NCBI GenBank assembly: GCA_946222995.1
Contig: CAMIOS010000008.1
Span: forward strand, 1 to 64,000
Length of the DNA stretch: 64,000 nt
Reading direction: 5' to 3'
From: an uncultured Enhydrobacter sp.
GTDB taxonomy: Bacteria; Pseudomonadota; Gammaproteobacteria; Pseudomonadales; Moraxellaceae
The notes below the pieces were generated by a model, which was not told where the DNA came from, searched no databases, and saw only the letters and a program-made list of their open reading frames with translations. Position numbers and translations under genes: made by a program. Shown piece by piece: positions 47,662 through 55,596 of the stretch (positions are counted from its first letter, which is position 1; every line of letters begins with the position of its first letter).

Positions 47662-50600
47662 GTGAATGGACAATTCACAAGTTACAAGCGATTCATTTGC
47701 TTCCCCAAAATACTAGCGATTTTAAAAAACATGGGAAACCAACGCATGCCCAATTCTGATTTATTTGGTTATGAACGTCGACAACAAGCGCTTAAAAGCG
47801 CTCGAAAAGTTGACAATAGACACGCGATTGAAATTAGCCAACAAGTTTGTGAAAGCGAATGGCAAAGCTTTCTAAATGAAATGAAAGTTGACAGTGCTGA
47901 AGGCTATAAAATTCAAGTAAAAGATGAACTTATTGATAAATTGTATGAAAGGATCTTAAAACAATTCAATGAGCAGCTTAAGGCTACTCAACTACCTGCT
48001 GCAATGGCTCACCGCTTAAAGTTTTTCAACAATATCAATAAACAACGTAGTAAGGCAAATCTAAAACCGTTTCCAACCCCTGTTATAGCCAATATCCCTA
48101 AACGTCCCGCTAACACCAATGATCTAGACAATTTTTTATATTTAGAAACAGCCGAGCAAATCGTTAATAATGCCCTACAAATTTGGCAAGTTAAGAATAG
48201 CTTTACCCTACTCGATAGTGTGACTTGGTTATTATTTTCCCAGATCGTCTTTGGCGGTTATAACGAAGCGCTGATCATAAAAGCGGTATATCAAGCATTA
48301 AAAGACAAAACAACCATTTATCACGTCGGTAAAGAACAGCTACTACTACCGATTGAATTAACATCAACCGAGTATGCCAATCGTATTGTAAGGTTGGATA
48401 ATGAAAACCCTGATGAGGTTCAATTATATTATTCAAGATGGGTGTTTTTAAATGATGTCAGTCGGCTCTGGCTGGTGTATCTCAATACGCATTTTACTGA
48501 AAGCAGCAAATTTCCCAGTTATGCAGAATGTATTCGCAGACTGAGCGACCTGGTTGGCGAAAAGTTTAACGCCGATAACTTTGCAAATTCCAATTTCCTC
48601 AATCATATCAATATCTTTTGGCAAACCCTACCCAATGTAAAGATTGACCAGCAAATGGTTGAAACCCTGGTCGGTCGACAACGCCATACTGCTATCACCT
48701 TTGAGCAACTGCTGCGCTATTTTAGCCCCATAAAAATCGATGCACGTACCAAAGCTTCGCTCACCATCACTAGCAACGAGCCAACTATAGCGATTGATCA
48801 GCTTACAACCTCAAACAGCAGCGCTAAAACACCTGATCTAGAAGGCGATTTTAAGGATGATATTGTTAAAGTCATTCGCAACATTTTAAATGGTCAGAAA
48901 AGTCAAATTGTCAGTCAATTAGAGCGGTTTTACGTTGAAAGCCCGTTATTAGCTAGCCAGCAACGCCTGGTGAAATGGCTCATAGATTTAGCTAAAAAAG
49001 GCAATAAACCTAGCACGTTACAACGCTATTTATCAGAGATTGGCAATGATTTTTTGGCAGAAACTCGTGATGCAGATTTTATTGGTTGGCAAGATTTTGA
49101 ATATAAATTTATTTATGACAAAATTATAAGTACAAAAAACACCTTAAAAATGGGCTATACCCAAACTGTGCTAGCATCCTTACATGACGTACTGGTCAGA
49201 GAATTTAACGCCCCATATCTGAGATTAAATCGAGATAAGGACCCCTTAGTCGTTAATAGCTGTCTAATTCCTGTCGCGCTATATCAGCATATGCTCACGC
49301 AACTCGAGAACCATCCGTCTATTAATGACAAGCTAAGAGATGTGCTAAAACTGATACTGATTCTATTGTATCGCACAGGGATGCGATTTATGGAAGTGCT
49401 ATCAATTAGGCTTTCAGATATTGAGTATGATAATCAGGGGTTTATTGATTACAATATTGTCTTAAGACCACATGCACAACGCGATTTAAAATCTGATGAT
49501 GCCACCCGCCGTTTTATGCTCAATGTGCTGTTGCAACCTACTGAACTGGCTGCATTCACAAAATATTTCCATCAGAAATTACGACAGAACGCTCATTATT
49601 TATTTACCCTACCACACCATGCTCAACCAATCGATAGAAACAGTGTCGAGCTACCCTTTCGCGGGATTTTAACTGACCCGATTTTACAAAACCGCTATCA
49701 TGACATCAGTATGCACAGTTTTCGTCACAATGCCATCTCAAATATGGCGCTAATATTACGCTGTGATTATAGTGTTATTGAGTATTTTACCGATTATAGC
49801 CGTGAACAGGTACAAGCCATTCGCCATGCTGCATTGGGTTCAAAAAGGACAGTCAGCCCAAATTTTTGGCAAGTATTGGAAGATTTTGCCGGGCATGCTG
49901 ATTTGAACACCACGTTTAGTTCTTACGTTCATACCGCGGATATTATCGCCCATCATCAACTGTCAAAAGCCAAAATTCAATTACCATTAGCCACTGTCAT
50001 CAAATTATCAGGTAAAGCAAGGCGTAGCTTTAACCAATATCACAAGGATGCAGTAGATTTTGATAATAAAGTCGTTAATCTTTGGCATATTCGCAGCTTT
50101 ATGAATAATGCACTTTCAACGCAAAAATTACAGCCTAATGCCAAGCAATCTATAAAAGCGGATGCTGTTGAGACGCCTCTTCTAACAACATTACAAGATC
50201 CGCCATCATCTTTGATTTTTGGTCAATACAAACGTCTGGTCATTGAGAAAATGCTGAGTGATATCGAATCAGGCATAGATTTATCGAGTGCCTGTCAACT
50301 TAATATTGACTTTAACGACGCGATGCAAATTTATCAAAATGCCCTAAAACTAATTACCCATGAAAACGGCTCACCCAATTATAAATTTGTCAGTCAAAAA
50401 CGTCAGCAACTGTCATCTCATCCCATTATTACGCCAACGCCATTGCACTATCACCAAGAGGTTGCCCTAGCAAACCTTTGCTTTGATAATATTGAAAAAT
50501 TGTGCCAGTCTAAAGCAGGTAAACGCGAATTGGCTGAATTTGTACAAATTTTTTATGAAAAAACCATACCTTCAAAACCAGAAATTCGGTTTCCATTCAA

Positions 50601-50955
50601 AGAAACCAAGCAGTTCTATGGCTATCTTGAAACAGCATTAAAAATACTCCCAAGCGAGTATTGGCGTATCAATATTTGTAAATACACACCGACCACAGTA
50701 GTTAATGAGGTAACAGGTAAAAAATCTTTTAGTATGCCGATTGATAACAAAGAAACGAGACACGCTATCAAAAAATTTAATGAAAAATTTGCTGAATTTA
50801 ACGGAGATATTACCCAAAAGCCGATTTATAGCGGGTTCAGCCTCAGTATGATACGGCCAAATGATAAAGGCAAGCCTACCAAAAAACAGCCCAATTCAGT
50901 AATGATAAAACATATCGTACATTGGCTGTTAATCATGGGTTGGGAAAAGAATTAA
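47662..50955 (+). CDS. Large tyrosine recombinase (integrase-type), 1097 aa
   Basis: Site-specific tyrosine recombinase with a long N-terminal region. The catalytic set is complete: Arg575 in RTGMRFMEVLSIRLSDI, His685 and Arg688 in MHSFRHNAIS, His745 in FAGHADLNTTF and the nucleophile Tyr755 in SSYVHTAD. Residues 400-530 (SQLERFYVESPLLASQQ to FNAPYLRL) look like the SAM-like core-binding domain. The 340 residues after the active site are unrecognised and not usual for integrases, which are 300-450 residues long. The start is uncertain; ATG at 47731 or 47746 is possible, and none has a strong ribosome site. It lies directly beside the paired inverted-repeat sites. Confidence 0.85.
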   Translation: MNGQFTSYKRFICFPKILAILKNMGNQRMPNSDLFGYERRQQALKSARKVDNRHAIEISQQVCESEWQSFLNEMKVDSAEGYKIQVKDELIDKLYERILKQFNEQLKATQLPAAMAHRLKFFNNINKQRSKANLKPFPTPVIANIPKRPANTNDLDNFLYLETAEQIVNNALQIWQVKNSFTLLDSVTWLLFSQIVFGGYNEALIIKAVYQALKDKTTIYHVGKEQLLLPIELTSTEYANRIVRLDNENPDEVQLYYSRWVFLNDVSRLWLVYLNTHFTESSKFPSYAECIRRLSDLVGEKFNADNFANSNFLNHINIFWQTLPNVKIDQQMVETLVGRQRHTAITFEQLLRYFSPIKIDARTKASLTITSNEPTIAIDQLTTSNSSAKTPDLEGDFKDDIVKVIRNILNGQKSQIVSQLERFYVESPLLASQQRLVKWLIDLAKKGNKPSTLQRYLSEIGNDFLAETRDADFIGWQDFEYKFIYDKIISTKNTLKMGYTQTVLASLHDVLVREFNAPYLRLNRDKDPLVVNSCLIPVALYQHMLTQLENHPSINDKLRDVLKLILILLYRTGMRFMEVLSIRLSDIEYDNQGFIDYNIVLRPHAQRDLKSDDATRRFMLNVLLQPTELAAFTKYFHQKLRQNAHYLFTLPHHAQPIDRNSVELPFRGILTDPILQNRYHDISMHSFRHNAISNMALILRCDYSVIEYFTDYSREQVQAIRHAALGSKRTVSPNFWQVLEDFAGHADLNTTFSSYVHTADIIAHHQLSKAKIQLPLATVIKLSGKARRSFNQYHKDAVDFDNKVVNLWHIRSFMNNALSTQKLQPNAKQSIKADAVETPLLTTLQDPPSSLIFGQYKRLVIEKMLSDIESGIDLSSACQLNIDFNDAMQIYQNALKLITHENGSPNYKFVSQKRQQLSSHPIITPTPLHYHQEVALANLCFDNIEKLCQSKAGKRELAEFVQIFYEKTIPSKPEIRFPFKETKQFYGYLETALKILPSEYWRINICKYTPTTVVNEVTGKKSFSMPIDNKETRHAIKKFNEKFAEFNGDITQKPIYSGFSLSMIRPNDKGKPTKKQPNSVMIKHIVHWLLIMGWEKN

Positions 50956-50990
50956 GCAAAACCAATTGAAATTAAAAATTTTCTAAGAAG

Positions 50991-51599
50991 TCATCCTAAA
51001 TTTGATAGTTTAAGTAAAATAATATTCCACCAAATCTCCTGTCTATCCACCCGATTATCAATCGTCTGCCAAATCTTTAAGGCTTTGGCAGATTCCAGTT
51101 GACCTTCAATAATTTCCCATCTGCCTTCATTCATATCACAAAAAAAGCGCCCGCCTTTTTCTCGTTCACTATCGCCGTATTTGAAGGACGCATATAAAAC
51201 ACCATTGGGCTTTAGGCAAGTGATTAATTCATTTAAAATTTTGGATAAATCATCAAAAGGCACATGAAGCAATGATGCACATGCCCAAATACCGGTAAAT
51301 TGATTTTTCCAGCTTTGTGTGGCTATCTCATCAAATGTCATACATTGCCAGTCAATACGCGTATCAGTTTGCTTGGCCAAATCAATTAAATTTTGTGAGC
51401 CATCAATGGCGACAACTTCAAATCCCTGATTAGCAAAAAATACACTATCTCGCCCTGAGCCGCAGCCAACGTCCAGAATTTTTTGCTTACCGTTTGGCAA
51501 ATGTTCTAAAAATGGCTGATACACATTTTGCATATCAATCTGTTTGGTTTGGCTAAAAAAATCTTTAGCATGGGTTTGATAGTAATCTAAGGTAGTCAT
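50991..51599 (-). CDS. Class I SAM-dependent methyltransferase
   Basis: 202 residues with SAM motif I ILDVGCGSGRDSVFFA, the acidic residue at the end of strand 2 in VVAIDGSQNL, and CASLLHVPFDD as motif IV region. It resembles TehB-type small-molecule methyltransferases. There is no DPPY/NPPY motif, so a DNA-adenine or DNA-N4-cytosine methylase is unlikely. Its ATG overlaps the stop of the HNH gene as TAATG, so the two proteins are made together from one mRNA. The substrate is unknown. Confidence 0.83.
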   Translation of the reverse strand: MTTLDYYQTHAKDFFSQTKQIDMQNVYQPFLEHLPNGKQKILDVGCGSGRDSVFFANQGFEVVAIDGSQNLIDLAKQTDTRIDWQCMTFDEIATQSWKNQFTGIWACASLLHVPFDDLSKILNELITCLKPNGVLYASFKYGDSEREKGGRFFCDMNEGRWEIIEGQLESAKALKIWQTIDNRVDRQEIWWNIILLKLSNLG

Positions 51600-52672
51600 T
51601 AAAAGATGCTCAACCCCTGTGGTCTGGGTTGCCAGTTATGAATAAGGCGTTCCTTGGAAAAACGATAGGATTTATCTAAAAAGTATTTGCGGTCGCGCTC
51701 GCTTGAGCCTGTTTGCATAATCAGCGTTTCACGCAGTGGATGATGACTGCCTATCAGATACTCATTGCGAGTGTGCAAGCGTTCTAGTAGCTCAATACTT
51801 GGCACTTGGGCAAATTTGCCACTCTCACCGCGATTGCATTCGGCACATGACAATACCAAATTCCAAACGCCATCGACATTGACAGGACGACAACACCCAG
51901 CGTTGGCAACGTCTGGCTTTAATAAATGTGGAAAAAAATGGTCAACGTCAGCTAGCAAATCGTCATCTGATGAAATACTAATTTCTTTAAAACAGTAAAA
52001 ACAACGGCTCTTTTGATAACCATTTAACGCACCACGAGAGGTAGTAATATTGGTTCTGCGGTGTTTACTATCATGGGTAAAAAGTTGCTTGGTTTCTTGG
52101 TCAAATTCCACCGCTATGAGATTTTTATTGATGTTCAATTCCCAGGCTTTTTCGACCAAATTCCACCGCGACTCGGTTTCTTGGTTTAAGTCTTTGGCTG
52201 AGTTGTCATAAATATAAAACAATTTAAACAGATTATCCGTTAAGCGAATGCCTTTGTTGTATCTACGCTCATCGATAAAAAACTCTTCATTCACCACATC
52301 ATAAAATCGCTCAGTCACGGCTTTGGTATTAACCACATGAAAGGCATCGAGCACATATTTAAAGCCTTCTTTTTTGGTGATTTGAATCAGCCTATCTTCA
52401 TCGATTTTGCCAACGTTATAGTCTTGACAGGCTTGAATAAATTGACCCATTCTACCTGTGCTTTGTTTAGGGCTGTGTTTAAGATGCTCAGCAAGGTGCA
52501 AGGCATATGGCAAGGCTAAATCATCAAGGGTGATTAAATCTGATTGCCGCTCAAGGCTGACATCAATCAAACTTTTAGCAAGGGCAAATTTATAAGACGC
52601 GGTATTTTTGCCAAATAAGATAATGGCTCGCCAGTAGTTTTCTAAGGTGGGTTCAACATCGACAAAATTCAT
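51599..52672 (-). CDS. HNH endonuclease domain protein
   Basis: 357 residues. The C-terminal part carries a zinc-supported HNH nuclease: CFYCFKEIS (C-x2-C), DVDHFFPHLL (the D-H with the catalytic histidine), NLVLSCAECNRGESGKF (asparagine and second C-x2-C). Residues 1-200 are helical and unrecognised (FVDVEPTLENYWRAIILFGKN opens the protein). Such proteins are often annotated only as HNH endonuclease in accessory islands. It is translationally coupled to the methyltransferase by TAATG at 51597-51601. Confidence 0.85.
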   Translation of the reverse strand: MNFVDVEPTLENYWRAIILFGKNTASYKFALAKSLIDVSLERQSDLITLDDLALPYALHLAEHLKHSPKQSTGRMGQFIQACQDYNVGKIDEDRLIQITKKEGFKYVLDAFHVVNTKAVTERFYDVVNEEFFIDERRYNKGIRLTDNLFKLFYIYDNSAKDLNQETESRWNLVEKAWELNINKNLIAVEFDQETKQLFTHDSKHRRTNITTSRGALNGYQKSRCFYCFKEISISSDDDLLADVDHFFPHLLKPDVANAGCCRPVNVDGVWNLVLSCAECNRGESGKFAQVPSIELLERLHTRNEYLIGSHHPLRETLIMQTGSSERDRKYFLDKSYRFSKERLIHNWQPRPQGLSIF

Positions 52673-52714
52673 GTGACATCCATGCGGTAGGCTTTTGATT
52701 TACTATAGCATACC

Positions 52715-52725
52715 CCGACCTATAT
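52715..52725 (+). repeat. CCGACCTATAT direct repeat, right inner copy
   Basis: Exact 11-base match in the same orientation to 42802-42812, in the gap between the HNH gene and the terminator. Confidence 0.4.
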
Positions 52726-52780
52726 TTTAGCTGAAATTATTCTAGGTAAGCTTATAGGGGTTAACATGCGATGTTACAGA

Positions 52781-52812
52781 AAAAAAGCCACTAAAAACTT
52801 AGTGGCTTTTTT
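52781..52812. terminator. Terminator at the end of the integrase operon
   Basis: Perfect 14-bp stem AAAAAAGCCACTAA (52781-52794) and its complement (52799-52812) around a 4-base loop AAAC. A and T runs on both sides allow termination of minus-strand transcripts from the integrase operon. It is strand-symmetric. Confidence 0.85.
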
Positions 52813-52815
52813 GTC

Positions 52816-52827
52816 AGGTCGGTGTCA
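52816..52827 (-). repeat. TGACACCGACCT repeat, right copy (inverted)
   Basis: AGGTCGGTGTCA at this place is the exact reverse complement of 42797-42808. It lies 4 bases after the terminator and 12 bases before the end of the 142-residue gene. Confidence 0.5.
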
Positions 52828-52839
52828 TTTAGTGGATCT

Positions 52840-53268
52840 TTAGAAAGGTGGCACATCGTCACTATCATCATCTCGTTCCCAATCATTATTATTGACAGGG
52901 TATAAATCAATCATTTGGTTAAATTGCATGGATTGCCCTAAAAATGCAAGACACGTATCGCATTCCCAATTTTCCCAATCGCTAGGCATTTGATGATATT
53001 GTATCGGCTCATTCAGCAGATATTTTATACCACAGTGAATACATAAAATATCGTTGCTATATAACCGCAATTTACTCAATGCCCAAGCCAACTCATCAGA
53101 AGTCATGCCATAAATCTCACAGGCCATATTCATAAAAACGATGTGAGTGGGTTTGCTTTCCTCATCGAAATTTGGAGTAAGGTAAAAATTACACGCCTTA
53201 ACCTGCTCTGGCGTCAATATTGAATCGTAGATTATGTTGTAGCTTGTTAGCTCTCTATTACTCATCAT
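52840..53268 (-). CDS. Hypothetical protein with zinc-ribbon-like cysteines
   Basis: 142 residues, not recognised. Two C-x2-C pairs (CIHCG and CDTC, 37 residues apart) suggest a zinc ribbon or a two-strand metal site. The tail is acidic (WERDDDSDDVPPF). It overlaps the preceding 100-residue gene by 11 bases and is last in the xis-int operon. It may be an accessory or regulatory protein of the mobile unit. Confidence 0.7.
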   Translation of the reverse strand: MMSNRELTSYNIIYDSILTPEQVKACNFYLTPNFDEESKPTHIVFMNMACEIYGMTSDELAWALSKLRLYSNDILCIHCGIKYLLNEPIQYHQMPSDWENWECDTCLAFLGQSMQFNQMIDLYPVNNNDWERDDDSDDVPPF

Positions 53269-53560
53269 AGCCTCCTAACATTGACTCTGGAAACTGCTTA
53301 TCAAAAAGATAGCGTAACTGCCGATAACGCTCATTATCCGTTTCATCTGGGTCAATGCGATGTAATTGACGCTGTGTCCAAATGCGCACCGCCTTTTGGT
53401 CATTTACATCTAACTCAATCTCCAAAAACTCTGCTAACTCTTTGGTTGGCATGATATCGAACTCTTTGATCAATTCATTTCCTAGCTGTAATGCTTCAGC
53501 ACTCACATAATCATTTTTTTGTCCAAGTAGTTGCTGCAATAGTTGATTTGTATTGTTCAT
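53258..53560 (-). CDS. Hypothetical protein downstream of the integrase
   Basis: 100 residues, not recognised. It is mostly helical and charged (LLQQLLGQKNDYVSAEALQLG and RIWTQRQLHRIDPDETDNER). Its start overlaps the integrase stop as TAATG, so translation is coupled to the integrase. It is probably a small accessory protein of the element. Confidence 0.7.
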   Translation of the reverse strand: MNNTNQLLQQLLGQKNDYVSAEALQLGNELIKEFDIMPTKELAEFLEIELDVNDQKAVRIWTQRQLHRIDPDETDNERYRQLRYLFDKQFPESMLGGYDE

Positions 53561-54780
53561 TAGTTATTGTCCTTTTTAGCATTATCTTGTTGATTGTTGT
53601 TTCTTTCAGAAGCGAGTTGTTTGCTTGCCAATAGCAGGCTGTCCATTGCTGAGCCATCTTGACGAGTCATATCAGGCACATAACGGCTGTACACACGAAA
53701 TAACATTTCGGTACTACTATGTCCCATTTGCTTGGCGATCCATTCAGGATTTTCCCCTGCTGCAAGCCAAAGGGTAGCAGCGGTATGCCGAGTCTGATAC
53801 GCTCTGCGATGTTTGAGCCCCAATAGCTTTAACGTGGGTGTCCAAATACGTCGATTGACGTTGCGATGCTCCAATGGCTTACCTTGTGAATTGCAGAACA
53901 CATAGTCTGATTTTCCATAAGTATGGTATCTTTGCTCTATTAATGCGTCATATACAAGCTGTGACATGGCAATTTCACGGTTTGAGCCGTAAGTCTTGGT
54001 CGGACCTTCAATGCCGTCAACAATCGCAGAACGAATTTTAATTTCTCGGCGGTCAAAATCGACATTCTCCCATTTCAAACCATCTATCTCACTGCTTCGC
54101 ATACCTGTAAAAAAACGAGTGGTATAATAGGGTTTGTAATCGGCTCGCACTTTATTTAGAAAAAGCCATACTTCACTGAGCGTAAATGGATGAACATCAG
54201 GCTTTTCTTCTTTTAAATTTTTGATATTTTTAAAAGGTGTTTCAAAGCCATAGCGGTCACTGGCTTCCTGTAGTATCATACGCAGAGGTATCATAATTTG
54301 ATTAATTCGTGCTACCGACAGACTTGTTTGATTGTCTTTACCGTAACGAACTTTGGCCAGGGAGCTACGGAAATCAAGCAAGTCTGCCTTTTTAATGGTA
54401 TGTAATGGCTTTGTTTTAAAATATGGCAAAAGGTAGTTATCCAGCATAATTCGCATTTTCTGTTGATAGCTTTGTCGCCATTCGACTTGCTTTTCATCAA
54501 ACCAAGTCTGGCTAAACTGTCCAAACATGGGTTTGCGACTGACACACGTTTCGACTCGGTCATCAAGCTGTTTCATTTGCTCAATTTTGTCACTTTTGGG
54601 AAAGTATGCCCCATAATCAAAAATCCCCAAGGTGATTTCTGCTTCCATTTTTTCGACGATCTTTGCCAAGGCTTTGCGGTTGGCAGGGGTATCGGTTAAG
54701 TTGGTTTTTTCACGGCAGCGAATATTGTGGTAGCGAAAATCCACAACCAACACGCCATGTCTAGCTCTTATTGATGCCAT
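53560..54780 (-). CDS. Phage-type tyrosine integrase with an arm-binding domain
   Basis: Integrase of about 406 residues, related to the DUF3596 (Arm_DNA_bind) group. The N-terminal ARHGVLVVDFRYHNIRCREKT is the arm-binding domain. The catalytic set is Arg in FFTGMRSSEIDGL, Tyr/Arg in AYQTRHTAATLW (tyrosine in place of the first histidine, as in many relatives), the histidine in QMGHSSTEML and the nucleophile in VYSRYV. The start at MASIRARHG is chosen for AAGGAG 8 bases upstream. It lies just after the excisionase-like gene and heads an operon with two small genes. Confidence 0.9.
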   Translation of the reverse strand: MASIRARHGVLVVDFRYHNIRCREKTNLTDTPANRKALAKIVEKMEAEITLGIFDYGAYFPKSDKIEQMKQLDDRVETCVSRKPMFGQFSQTWFDEKQVEWRQSYQQKMRIMLDNYLLPYFKTKPLHTIKKADLLDFRSSLAKVRYGKDNQTSLSVARINQIMIPLRMILQEASDRYGFETPFKNIKNLKEEKPDVHPFTLSEVWLFLNKVRADYKPYYTTRFFTGMRSSEIDGLKWENVDFDRREIKIRSAIVDGIEGPTKTYGSNREIAMSQLVYDALIEQRYHTYGKSDYVFCNSQGKPLEHRNVNRRIWTPTLKLLGLKHRRAYQTRHTAATLWLAAGENPEWIAKQMGHSSTEMLFRVYSRYVPDMTRQDGSAMDSLLLASKQLASERNNNQQDNAKKDNN

Positions 54781-54791
54781 TTCATCACTCC

Positions 54792-55010
54792 TTATTGTAG
54801 TGCCATGCCGTTGATTAGGCTCATGGCAGGTTTGCACATATCTTCTTCAATCCGCTCCCAAACATATAGAATTTTGCGACCACCAAAGGGGCGGATGTAG
54901 TGAATATTTTCGATAAGTACACTGTCTTTTAAGCGAGTACGAATCGTGCGGGGATTGTATTTGATACGCTCAGCAAGCTCTTCTGTGGTAAGATACGTTT
55001 GTGTTGTCAT
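54792..55010 (-). CDS. Excisionase-like DNA-binding protein
   Basis: 72 residues. The opening TTEELAERIKYNPRTIRTRLKD is a winged-helix/MerR-type helix-turn-helix, and GGRKILYVWERIEEDM is the wing region of the excisionases that accompany DUF3596-type integrases. It would bias recombination towards excision. It is first in the operon, 12 bases before the integrase, and divergent from the two Xre-type regulators. Confidence 0.8.
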   Translation of the reverse strand: MTTQTYLTTEELAERIKYNPRTIRTRLKDSVLIENIHYIRPFGGRKILYVWERIEEDMCKPAMSLINGMALQ

Positions 55011-55030
55011 AATAGACTCCTTGTAAAAAG

Positions 55031-55102
55031 TATAATTGAGATAGGACTTTTTCTATCTGAGATATACTTTACCACAATTTTATAATTGAGCAAGTACTTT
55101 TT
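55031..55102. promoter_or_regulatory. Divergent operator region with a 22-bp repeat 50 bp apart
   Basis: TATAATTGAG occurs at 55031-55040 and 55081-55090. The following bases continue to ACTTTTT in both copies, with 19 of 22 bases the same by hand. Each contains a -10-like TATAAT. The two copies lie in the divergent promoter between the xis-int operon and the Xre genes and are likely binding sites for the Xre proteins. Confidence 0.65.
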
Positions 55103-55124
55103 ACAACTCTTATGGTACTTTTTT

Positions 55125-55373
55125 ATGATTAAATGTAAATTACCACTTTTATTAGCTGAAAGAAGGCTTAAAGTCGCAGATGCTGTCCGAGAAACAGGCA
55201 TTAGCAAAACGACCTTGCATAAAATTTATAATGAACAATCAACGCGAATAGAATTTGAGACGATTGATAAGCTATGTGCGTTTTTAGAAGTGACTGTTGA
55301 TGAACTGTTTGACCATATTCCGAATGACGCAGAAGATGCTCTAAAAGAGCCAGAGGTGCATGATGATAAATAA
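55125..55373 (+). CDS. Xre-type helix-turn-helix regulator 1
   Basis: 83 residues starting MIKCKLPLLLAERRLKV. The Cro/CI-type HTH has LPLLLAER, ADAVRETGISKTTLHKIY as the recognition part and TIDKLCAFLEVTVDELF as the last helix. It resembles the small one-domain repressors of mobile elements and of the YozG/HipB type. The tail is acidic. Upstream ATG codons in the same frame exist at 55086 but would add an unlikely hydrophobic leader. It is divergent from the excisionase operon. Confidence 0.85.
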   Translation: MIKCKLPLLLAERRLKVADAVRETGISKTTLHKIYNEQSTRIEFETIDKLCAFLEVTVDELFDHIPNDAEDALKEPEVHDDK

Positions 55374-55581
55374 TCGCTTGCCGTTATTATTGGCTGAAAG
55401 AAAATTGCGTGTAGCAGATGTGGTAAGGCAAACGGGCATTAGCAAAACCACGTTGCATAAGATTTATAAAGACGAATCAACACAAATTGATTTTGATACG
55501 ATAGATAAATTGTGTGATTTTTTGGGCGTGACAATGGGGGAAATTTTTGAATACATGCCTGATGAACAGGCTTCAAAGTAA
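55363..55581 (+). CDS. Xre-type helix-turn-helix regulator 2
   Basis: 73 residues starting MINNRLPLLLAERKLRV. It is a tandem duplicate of the preceding gene: 44 of 65 aligned residues are identical by hand, including ISKTTLHKIY and TIDKLC. It overlaps the first gene by 11 bases, so the pair is coupled. An ATG at 55360 is an equal start choice. Probably two related repressors acting on the repeated operators upstream. Confidence 0.85.
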   Translation: MINNRLPLLLAERKLRVADVVRQTGISKTTLHKIYKDESTQIDFDTIDKLCDFLGVTMGEIFEYMPDEQASK

Positions 55582-55596
55582 AGTTTAAAACATGGG

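Noticed and set aside
50991..51599. Methyltransferase considered as the modification half of a restriction-modification system
   Set aside because: It has motif I but no DPPY/NPPY or cytosine-C5 PC motif, and resembles small-molecule methyltransferases.
54056..54067. AAAATCGACATT, close to an arm of the recombinase sites
   Set aside because: It is inside the integrase coding sequence, has no inverted partner, and one near-match is expected by chance.
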